From: SLNP01 sp964446435
Lineage (GTDB): Bacteria; Bacteroidota; Bacteroidia; Bacteroidales; VadinHA17
Direction: 5' to 3'
Length of the DNA stretch: 6,643 nt
Assembly (NCBI GenBank): GCA_964446435.1
Contig: CAYUOS010000158.1
Location: 1 to 6,643 of the forward strand
Position 1 is the first letter of the stretch. The number at the start of each line of letters is the position of its first letter. Below the pieces are notes generated by a model. It saw nothing but the letters and a program-made list of their open reading frames with translations, ran no database searches and was not told the DNA's origin. Shown here one piece after another: positions 1 to 5,880 of the stretch. The translations under genes and the position numbers were made by a program.

Positions 1-1030
1 CGGTGGCGTTAAAGGGAGGCGCTGTACCGTTAGCAGATACAGCAAAATTATTCCCGGCTATCTCGTCTGCTATAATTATGACCAAACCACCTCCGTTTCC
101 ACCCGGTGAGGCAACACCGGCACCAAAATAGGTTGAGGCTCCGGCACCACTTCCAAGGAACAGACTATTTGGGAAAGGTCCTATAATGTCAAATGTTTTG
201 GCGCCTCCAGAGGTAAAAACATCACTGCAGGTACCGGCCTCCTTGTCTCCACTGCCACCCATGCCAACATGTCCGCCCCCACCTCCTCCGGCGAAGCGAC
301 CGTTACCGCCACCTCCTCCTGTATAGTTAGGTCCTTTACCCTTTGCATATGAAGGCAGAAGGGGAATCATCATCTCGTTTACGGCGGCAATTCCTTCACC
401 CTTTAATCCACCCAGATTGGATGTAATGTCATAATAATAATAATCCCTTGCCGGATCACTGCCAATACAGATGTTGCTACCTTCCGATATTCCCCCACCC
501 CGAAATCCTTTCCCGTCAACATTTATCTTTTCCAATAGCTCGATCTTTCCTCCAACAATCAGGGCAAGAACGCCACCCGTGCCGGTAACCGGGTCCCATG
601 GTTCACAGGTGAGTTCTCCGGTTACTCTTGCTGAGGGCACAGACCTTACACTTACTATCTGAACAAAACCGGAAACAGAGTAGTTATGGAAAAGATTGGC
701 CATAAAGACAATCTTGTTCTCCGCCTCAATTACTTCATCAATTATAAGGAATTCATATAGCCCCGGAGAGCCAACATAGTCTGCAAGAAGGCCATATTCA
801 GAATGAAGTGGATCAGTAGGATCGGGAGTAAGAATTGCAGCCCCCTTCATCTGAATAACCAAAACAGTATCTCCGTCGGTAAATCCTGCGGCTGAGGGTA
901 CAATAACGAAGTCTGGGCCGAGGGAAGTTACTTTTGCATAGGTGTTTACGACGCCTGAAAGTTCAACCTGCGCCATTGATCCGGCGCTAAAGCCTAAAAA
1001 GAGCAATAGGGTGAGCGACAGTATTTTCAA
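1..1030 (-). CDS. Exported glycine-rich surface protein, N-terminal part (runs off left edge)
   Basis: Reading leftward from a TTG at 1030-1028, the frame stays open for 343 codons to the window edge, so the C-terminus is missing. Residues 1-20 form a typical signal peptide (Lys2, Leu-rich core 4-14, SMA before the predicted cut at Gln21). Residues 22-175 are a beta-rich, Gly/Val/Ile-containing region with motifs such as VIQMKGA, WDPVTGTGGVLALIVGG (145-161) and NVDGKGFRGGG (170-180). Residues 238-261 contain runs of five and six glycines. Residues 310-335 (PGGNGGGLVIIIADEI followed by FAVSANG) resemble the repeating Gly-loop/hydrophobic-strand pattern of large secreted Bacteroidota proteins that often end in a type IX secretion sorting domain. 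That C-terminal domain is outside the window, so type IX secretion is inference. There are two mature Cys pairs within reach of each other (C143/C188 and C268). No catalytic motif was recognised; an adhesin or cell-surface structural role is plausible but unproven. No in-frame ATG lies between the upstream stop and residue 19. Confidence 0.85.
   Translation of the reverse strand, partial: MKILSLTLLLFLGFSAGSMAQVELSGVVNTYAKVTSLGPDFVIVPSAAGFTDGDTVLVIQMKGAAILTPDPTDPLHSEYGLLADYVGSPGLYEFLIIDEVIEAENKIVFMANLFHNYSVSGFVQIVSVRSVPSARVTGELTCEPWDPVTGTGGVLALIVGGKIELLEKINVDGKGFRGGGISEGSNICIGSDPARDYYYYDITSNLGGLKGEGIAAVNEMMIPLLPSYAKGKGPNYTGGGGGNGRFAGGGGGGHVGMGGSGDKEAGTCSDVFTSGGAKTFDIIGPFPNSLFLGSGAGASTYFGAGVASPGGNGGGLVIIIADEIAGNNFAVSANGTAPPFNAT
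431..444. repeat. Trinucleotide microsatellite inside the surface-protein gene
   Basis: The plus strand reads ATA repeated with a partial final unit (ATAATAATAATAAT). On the coding strand it gives four consecutive TAT codons (Tyr197-Tyr200). Copy-number changes would add or remove Tyr residues without shifting the frame, so this is not a phase-variation switch. It could simply be chance codon identity. Confidence 0.6.
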
Positions 1031-1042
1031 TCTGACAGGCAA

Positions 1043-1048
1043 CTCCCT
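1043..1048 (-). promoter_or_regulatory. Shine-Dalgarno-like AGGGAG upstream of the TTG start
   Basis: The minus strand reads AGGGAG, then 12 bases, then TTG AAA ATA at 1030. A second in-frame TTG at 1042-1040 abuts the AGGGAG with no spacing and would add Leu-Pro-Val-Arg in front of the signal peptide. The TTG at 1030 is preferred because Lys directly follows the initiator, as is usual for signal peptides. An in-frame TAA lies a few codons further upstream, so no ATG start is available. The 12-base spacing is long for a strong site. Confidence 0.4.
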
Positions 1049-1060
1049 GAAAGGTTTTGG

Positions 1061-1083
1061 TTAGCGTCTGCTAATATAGCTAA
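1061..1083. repeat. Inverted and direct GCTAA repeats over the promoter
   Basis: The plus strand shows TTAGC (1061-1065), four bases, GCTAA (1070-1074), four bases, and a second GCTAA (1079-1083). The first two form a 5-bp inverted repeat and the last two a 9-base-period direct repeat. They overlap the proposed -7 box and the expected transcription start, where an operator could sit. The arms are short, so chance is a real possibility. Confidence 0.3.
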
Positions 1084-1100
1084 ATTTATGCATTGTGCAA
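1071..1100 (-). promoter_or_regulatory. Probable Bacteroidota-type promoter of the surface-protein gene
   Basis: On the minus strand TTG (1100-1098) is followed by 19 bases and then TATATTAG (1078-1071). This fits the Bacteroidota pattern of a TTG/TTTG -33 element spaced about 19-21 bases from TAnnTTTG, with one mismatch in the -7 box. Transcription would begin near 1064, giving a leader of about 35 bases. It implies the surface-protein gene is transcribed independently of the kinase gene upstream. No convincing intrinsic terminator separates them, so readthrough is also possible. Confidence 0.5.
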
Positions 1101-1123
1101 GGAGCCCGGAATTTTGGGTGAAA

Positions 1124-4100
1124 TCATAATGTCGGCTCAACGGAGTAGAGTACCGGCAGGGTAATTATGAAGACAGTGCCTACACCATGTTCTGACTCAA
1201 AATCTATCTCTCCGCCCATCCCTTCAACCAGCCTCTTGACAATGCTCAATCCAAGGCCTGACCCCGATGACTTGGTGGTGAAATGGGGTGTGAAAAGCTT
1301 TGGCCTGATCTCGTCAGGAATGCCCGCTCCATTATCAGCGACCCTTACTATCACCCTGTCGCCGGCCAGATCAAGAGATATCTTTATCGAGCCGTCACGA
1401 TCGTGCGGGATGGCCTGTATAGCATTCTTCACAAGATTTGAGAAGAGGCTGTTAAGATGTTCGCGATCGGCAAAGACCACTATCCTTGACGCCCTCGAAC
1501 AGGTTACCCTGAATGCCACGTTGCCGCTGTTCCTGAAGAGTTCAAGCGTCGTCTTAATCTGTTCTAGCAGATCGACATGCACCGGCTCTGCCCTGGGCAT
1601 CCTGGCAAAATTTGAGAATGCTGTGGCAATAGACGAGAGATTGTCGATATATTCAATCTGGTTGCGCGTAAACTTCTCAAGCTTCTTCTCGAAGCCGGGT
1701 TTTCCATCCTTCCATGTCTTCTCAAGCTGCTGCACGTTAAGTTTCATTGGTGTGAGCGGATTCTTGATCTCGTGGGCTATCTGCTTCGCCATCTCCCGCC
1801 AGGCTGACTCCCTCTCTGAAACAGAGAGTTTCATGGCGCTCTCCTCAAGCTCTCCAACCATCTTGTTGTACTGGCTGACAAGCTCACCTATCTCATCACT
1901 GACAGGATAGTATAGTCGCTCACTCTTTTTTCCGAGTTGAACAGAAGCCAGCATTTCACCAAGCATCCTTATGGGTGAAGTTATTCTGTCACTTATCAGT
2001 ACCGCGAGGCTCATGGTGGCCAGGATCATCAGCAGACTAAAGTTTACAATAGCCACAATAAGGTTAGATATCTCGTCTGACAGGCGGCTCTGCATCCCAA
2101 AATAGGGAACATTCAGGTATGCAAGCAAATCATCCCTGTTGTTATAAAAAGGTACGTAGATTGAAAGGTACTCAAGCTTTCCGATTCTCTCCCATGCGAT
2201 ATATTCAGACTCCTGCAGGGCTGTCAGGCTGATGTAGGCTGTCTTGTCCATTCTTCTGCTGGTGAGGTCACGAATGAATACTTCGGGACGTGACGAAGAC
2301 ATCAGCATGCCGTTAAGATCATAAAGGTTAATGTCTGTAAAGAAAACATTAGAAAACTTCACCAGGAGTTCGCTGAGAGAGTGATATTTGTTGTCACTCC
2401 AGTCATCATCAAGCGATCTTTCTCCTGAAAGTTTGTGCTCCAGTTCTATATAGAGAGACCTTGCCTTTTCCCTGATGCTGTCATGGTGACGTTGACGGTA
2501 CTGTTCAATACTAAGGTAGGATGCCCCGGCTGCTATTCCCAGGAAAGTGAACAGGATTACAGACACGAAGGCAACCTGCAGTTTTTGCCTGAATGTAAGA
2601 TTTACCTGATACCCTCCTCCGGGTTTAACATAGATCAGTGCCGAAACGGCAGAAATAATCAGTAGGAACAGAAACAACCATGCAAATGACACCACCCTGT
2701 TTATGTAGGGTATCTCCCTGCGACTCAGAATCACGGTGGTCTCTCCAAGATTGTAGACAAAGTGCTCAAAGCCATCGCGGTAGAACGACTGGCTGTCATA
2801 TTCGGACCCTATAATCGCTCCGACGCTCCTGGGATATGAGAACTCACCGGTGTTCAGTACTAAATTGCCATCAATATATTTTGCCAGTGAATAGCTTCTC
2901 AACCGTATCGGACGCATGTGCCTCTGGTCGGTAAGGAGTTCGGGATAACCTTCCCTGAAAGCATTAACATACGAGAACAGTTCAATGAACAACCCTCTCT
3001 TTCCTCCTGAGGGAATCTCAAAGAAGTAATTGCCGAGGTAAAACGGGCGTCCGCTCTTGTTGTCAAGAAAATAGAAGGATGTGCCGGTAACCGCCTCTCC
3101 CTCATTGAGGACCCTCTCGCTGAAGAAGGTGAAACAGTCATCTGCTATATCGTCACCATCATCAATCAACAGTGATGACTTCTCATCGCAAATAACAAGT
3201 GAAAAGTCATAGTTCAGCCAATACCCACTGAAGTATACATCTCTCAGATAATCAGACACCTCTTCCGCATCGTCCTGTGTGAAGAAACGCTTGCTCATGA
3301 TTGATTTCACCAGGGTATCTGCACCTAAACCTGTATCCATCTCAATAAGAAAATTCTCAGCAACAGGGTCATGTGATGTAGCTATTGATACTGCCGAGAC
3401 TCTCAGGCTTTCCATCTCATTCTGACGTGAAATTATCGTTATATGCCAGGTTGCATAGAGAGCGAACAGGAACGAAAAAAATGCAGCCAGGTTATAGATG
3501 CCAACCCTCTTCAGTGCAAACAGCCGTAAGAGTATAACAAGGGCAATGAAGAAAAAGATCAGTACCATGCCTGTTTCGGCTGACAGGACAGAAAACAGCG
3601 GGAAGAGAGGTGTATTTACAAGTATGGCAATGGCTGTCACCAGAAAACCCGGACTTGTGAAAGCTCCCATAATCCTTATAGTATAGAAACAGGGCACCAG
3701 TATCATGAAAAAGAGAGAGGTGATTCCCATTACAGACAGGAAATTCACCTGTGATATCCTGAAACCCTCAAAGGTCAGGTTTGTATGGCCTACCATTACA
3801 ATAAGCACCTGATGTACTGCAATTACCATCAGGGTAGTCGGTACAAGCAGGAGGGCAAGAACAGAAGCCTCCTTTAGCCTTCCCCGGCCATTATAAGGCC
3901 TTATTCGAATATCTCTGTGGAAAGTCCTTGCAATATCAGCCAGCAGAATGCTAAGAACAAGCAGGTGGCCCATTGATGGTATCAACCTTGTCACCGAAAA
4001 GGATGAAGACATAAATAGTTCGGTACGTTTAAGCACCTCCGGAATAATATTCCTGTAAAGAACCAGGTAGATAATTGAAAACACGATAATCTTAAAGACC

Positions 4101-4822
4101 GGTCCGACAGCTGCTCCAAAACGGTGCCCCGACAGTTTCGCCACGTCATCTGTCACCAGCAGCAACATCACCAGGAATATTGTCCAGAGAAGTACCGGAA
4201 CTATCATCAGGGCAGAGTTCTCCTTCTCTCCATGGAAACTTATGGAAAAGGCACGGGTGCCGTCGCGGAGTATCACATTGTACCCTCCCAATATCTTTTC
4301 CGGATGCAGGACTGCATTATCGGGAAGCCCCAGACCAGGGGCAAAACCGCTTCTCACAAGATCGTTTTCAATATCAAATACGCTGTATATCCTCAACAAA
4401 CCGATTATGGTTGTATCGCCGCTCTTCATCACGCTGTTGAGGAAGTATCCGTTATGAATATAACTAACCGGAAGAGTGTCGGCAATAACAGGAAAATCAT
4501 CCGGAAGGTCAAATGCCCTGTCACTCCAGAATATCAGCTCATCACCTGAATATACCAGTATAGTAAGTCCCTTTCTTCTCAATTCCGGCATGTCAAGCCT
4601 GCCGGAAAGGTCCTTCAGGGTGGCAGGGTCAATACCTGTTTCACTGACAATCTCCATCCTGTCCTTCATGTAGTCCTTCTTCCTTTCAAGGACACGTTCA
4701 AGCCTGTACCTCAGGAACCTGTATTCGGCATCGCTGAAATAGAACCTTCCTGCAGCTACGGCAAGAAGGAGCAACACGCACATTATAAGTGTCCTGATTG
4801 CTGGTTTCGGGATTTTCATCAT
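1124..4822 (-). CDS. Large polytopic membrane sensor histidine kinase, NtrY-like catalytic core
   Basis: This 1232-residue protein is an ATP-dependent histidine autokinase of a two-component system. Hydrophobicity suggests 12 membrane segments: about 8-29, 204-223, 239-257, 280-298, 320-345, 360-385, 392-412, 418-437, 441-463, 710-732, 748-771 and 919-944. Extracytoplasmic regions are then 30-203, 464-709 and 772-918; the basic 299-318 loop fits a cytoplasmic side. A HAMP linker follows (about 940-992, with Pro950 and Asp976-Glu977-Ile978-Gly979). The HisKA H-box AHEIKNPLTP has the phosphoacceptor His1017. The ATPase domain is intact: N-box Asn1129/Asn1133, G1 box DNGAGIP (1163-1169), F box FTPHFTTK (1177-1184) and G2 box GSGLGLS (1187-1193). 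The H-box surroundings (AWREMAKQIAHEIKNPLTP) are NtrY-like. No receiver domain or partner regulator lies in the window, so the target is unknown. The start is ATG-ATG, 14 bases after the rlmH stop, suggesting cotranscription. The kinase call is secure; the signal sensed is not known. Confidence 0.95.
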   Translation of the reverse strand: MMKIPKPAIRTLIMCVLLLLAVAAGRFYFSDAEYRFLRYRLERVLERKKDYMKDRMEIVSETGIDPATLKDLSGRLDMPELRRKGLTILVYSGDELIFWSDRAFDLPDDFPVIADTLPVSYIHNGYFLNSVMKSGDTTIIGLLRIYSVFDIENDLVRSGFAPGLGLPDNAVLHPEKILGGYNVILRDGTRAFSISFHGEKENSALMIVPVLLWTIFLVMLLLVTDDVAKLSGHRFGAAVGPVFKIIVFSIIYLVLYRNIIPEVLKRTELFMSSSFSVTRLIPSMGHLLVLSILLADIARTFHRDIRIRPYNGRGRLKEASVLALLLVPTTLMVIAVHQVLIVMVGHTNLTFEGFRISQVNFLSVMGITSLFFMILVPCFYTIRIMGAFTSPGFLVTAIAILVNTPLFPLFSVLSAETGMVLIFFFIALVILLRLFALKRVGIYNLAAFFSFLFALYATWHITIISRQNEMESLRVSAVSIATSHDPVAENFLIEMDTGLGADTLVKSIMSKRFFTQDDAEEVSDYLRDVYFSGYWLNYDFSLVICDEKSSLLIDDGDDIADDCFTFFSERVLNEGEAVTGTSFYFLDNKSGRPFYLGNYFFEIPSGGKRGLFIELFSYVNAFREGYPELLTDQRHMRPIRLRSYSLAKYIDGNLVLNTGEFSYPRSVGAIIGSEYDSQSFYRDGFEHFVYNLGETTVILSRREIPYINRVVSFAWLFLFLLIISAVSALIYVKPGGGYQVNLTFRQKLQVAFVSVILFTFLGIAAGASYLSIEQYRQRHHDSIREKARSLYIELEHKLSGERSLDDDWSDNKYHSLSELLVKFSNVFFTDINLYDLNGMLMSSSRPEVFIRDLTSRRMDKTAYISLTALQESEYIAWERIGKLEYLSIYVPFYNNRDDLLAYLNVPYFGMQSRLSDEISNLIVAIVNFSLLMILATMSLAVLISDRITSPIRMLGEMLASVQLGKKSERLYYPVSDEIGELVSQYNKMVGELEESAMKLSVSERESAWREMAKQIAHEIKNPLTPMKLNVQQLEKTWKDGKPGFEKKLEKFTRNQIEYIDNLSSIATAFSNFARMPRAEPVHVDLLEQIKTTLELFRNSGNVAFRVTCSRASRIVVFADREHLNSLFSNLVKNAIQAIPHDRDGSIKISLDLAGDRVIVRVADNGAGIPDEIRPKLFTPHFTTKSSGSGLGLSIVKRLVEGMGGEIDFESEHGVGTVFIITLPVLYSVEPTL

Positions 4823-4836
4823 GGGTCAGGTTCTTT

Positions 4837-5310
4837 CTATTCGTGGTGATAAGGAATCCCCTCTATAAGAGTCAACACCCTGTACATCTGTTCCATAAAC
4901 AATAACCGTACCAACTGGTGAGGGAACGTGAGCTTCGACAAAGAAAGCTTCATGTCAGCACGGGCATACACTTCAGCAGAGAACCCCCAGGCTCCGCCCG
5001 ATACAAAAACAATATTTCGTCTCAATCCTGTAAATGAACGCCTGATAAATGAAGCAAGCTCAGTTGTGGTAAACTCCTTTCCTCTTTCGTCGAGCAGAAT
5101 CACAAAGCTATCATCAGGCAGCGTATCAAGCAGCAGCTTTCCCTCCTTCACCCTGACATCGTCAGGCTTCAGGCTGCGGGTATTCCTCAGGGCAGGAACA
5201 GTAATAATATTGAAAGGAAGAAACCTGTTGATTCTTTTCTCATAGAGAGATACTCCCTCAGCAATGTAACTTTCGGTGGTTTTTCCGGTCTGAACAAATG
5301 ATATCTTCAT
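4837..5310 (-). CDS. rlmH: 23S rRNA (pseudouridine-1915-N3)-methyltransferase RlmH
   Basis: RlmH is a cytoplasmic SPOUT-family (trefoil-knot) enzyme that uses S-adenosylmethionine to methylate N3 of pseudouridine 1915 in helix 69 of 23S rRNA on assembled 70S ribosomes. The 157-residue length is normal for the family. Recognisable features are the N-terminal MKISFVQTGKT strand, LDERGKEF (73-80), the cofactor-site glycine loop VSGGAWGF (103-110), and the knot segment LSLSKLTFPHQLVRLLFMEQ (122-141) followed by the family-typical C-terminus GIPYHHE (151-157). The gene looks complete. The ATG at 5310 is chosen because it gives the canonical N-terminus; no clear Shine-Dalgarno precedes it, as is common in Bacteroidota. 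The kinase gene starts 14 bases after its stop, and the DUF4783 gene diverges from it across 162 bases. Confidence 0.96.
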   Translation of the reverse strand: MKISFVQTGKTTESYIAEGVSLYEKRINRFLPFNIITVPALRNTRSLKPDDVRVKEGKLLLDTLPDDSFVILLDERGKEFTTTELASFIRRSFTGLRRNIVFVSGGAWGFSAEVYARADMKLSLSKLTFPHQLVRLLFMEQMYRVLTLIEGIPYHHE

Positions 5311-5354
5311 GAGGCAGATTTCATTGTATAAAAGAGGCTTGCACCCCTGAATGA

Positions 5355-5385
5355 CAAAAGTAGCAAGTAAATTCGTATATAAAAA
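5355..5385 (-). promoter_or_regulatory. Probable promoter for rlmH and the kinase gene
   Basis: The minus strand carries TACTTTTG (5362-5355), a perfect match to the Bacteroidota -7 consensus TAnnTTTG. The -33 area about 19 bases further upstream is T-rich (GTTTTT around 5386-5381) but has no exact TTG. Transcription would begin near 5349, leaving a leader of roughly 38 bases before the rlmH ATG. Confidence 0.5.
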
Positions 5386-5430
5386 CAGACCCTCCGCTCC
5401 GAAGCAGGCTTAATTAATGGAAAATAAGTG

Positions 5431-5438
5431 TACATTTG
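5431..5438 (+). promoter_or_regulatory. Probable -7 box of the DUF4783-nadC promoter
   Basis: TACATTTG is a perfect match to TAnnTTTG and lies about 35 bases before the ATG at 5473, giving a predicted leader of about 28 bases. The -33 region near 5408-5411 (GCTT) is a poor match. A weaker CAAATTTG at 5452-5459 is judged too close to the start codon. Confidence 0.5.
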
Positions 5439-5445
5439 TGAATGT
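5432..5445. repeat. 5-bp inverted repeat overlapping the rightward -7 box
   Basis: ACATT (5432-5436), TGTG, AATGT (5441-5445) form a short perfect inverted repeat that covers most of the -7 box and the predicted start of transcription. Its position suits a repressor operator, for example an NAD-responsive one given nadC downstream, but it matches no operator I recognise and may be chance. Confidence 0.25.
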
Positions 5446-5472
5446 CGGTCTCAAATTTGTAGCTAATCCACC

Positions 5473-5880
5473 ATGAATAACAAAAGGCTGATTATTCTGG
5501 CATTGATTCTGATGCCGCTGTCCGTTTCTCTGACGGCACAGGAGACATCAAAGATACCTCCGGGCATCCCCCTTGCGTTCAAGGCAGGGAACGCCGCTGA
5601 GCTTGCACGGTACCTTAATCAGACCGTGGAACTGGTACTTCCCGACAAGGAGGACTTCTACCGTAAAAGCAATGCTGAAGCCGTTCTCAGGGATTTCTTC
5701 TCACAGTACCCTCCCAGGGACTTTACAATAAGACACCAGGGATCGAGGAATGAAGCGCATTATGCAATTGGAAGCCTCAAGACAGAAAAGGCAAGCTTCA
5801 GGGTCCATTTTCTTATGAAAAGAACAGGTGAAGGGCTTTTGATCCACCAGATCAGAATTGAACCTGACAATGGCAGATAG
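5473..5880 (+). CDS. DUF4783-type exported protein of unknown function
   Basis: The 135-residue product begins with a clear signal peptide: Asn-Asn-Lys-Arg at 2-5, a hydrophobic core at 6-16, and SLTA before a likely cut at Gln23. There is no lipobox Cys, so the mature protein of about 113 residues should be soluble in the periplasm or secreted. The mature part is small and alpha+beta: a helix rich in Ala around GNAAELARYLNQ (39-50), then the segment with AVLRDFFSQYPPRDF, a strand pair around HYAIGSLKT and FRVHFLMKR, and a closing IHQIRIEP. This pattern and the position next to nadC match my recollection of the Bacteroidota DUF4783 family, whose fold may be NTF2-like. That assignment rests on recognition, not a search. 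No catalytic residues are evident. Its stop codon lies within nadC, so the two are almost certainly cotranscribed. No Shine-Dalgarno is visible before the ATG. Confidence 0.85.
   Translation: MNNKRLIILALILMPLSVSLTAQETSKIPPGIPLAFKAGNAAELARYLNQTVELVLPDKEDFYRKSNAEAVLRDFFSQYPPRDFTIRHQGSRNEAHYAIGSLKTEKASFRVHFLMKRTGEGLLIHQIRIEPDNGR

Noticed and set aside
238..330. Gly-codon runs as a DNA-level tandem repeat or G-quadruplex element
   Set aside because: The GG-rich stretches on the coding strand follow from runs of Gly codons with mixed third bases; there is no regular unit length and no conserved spacing of G tracts.
471..662. Short Pro/Ser-rich plus-strand open frame
   Set aside because: It is the mirror of the glycine-rich surface-protein gene: Gly codons read in reverse give Pro, which explains the composition.
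1031..1123. Intrinsic terminator after the kinase gene
   Set aside because: The only foldable elements are very short (TGCA-CAA-TGCA and the GCTAA repeats), with low GC and no following U-tract in the leftward transcript.
1167..1910. 247-codon open frame on the plus strand, opposite the kinase catalytic region
   Set aside because: It is wholly antisense to the conserved HAMP/HisKA/ATPase domains. Its composition is Ser/Leu-rich as expected of a mirrored frame, and it has no recognisable domain and no promoter-like sequence before it.
4124..4673. Several overlapping plus-strand open frames opposite the kinase N-terminus
   Set aside because: They are mutually overlapping shadow frames in different phases, opposite a gene with a clear membrane-protein pattern; none has coding character.
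4928..5245. 105-codon plus-strand open frame inside rlmH
   Set aside because: It is antisense to a complete, strongly motif-supported RlmH gene.
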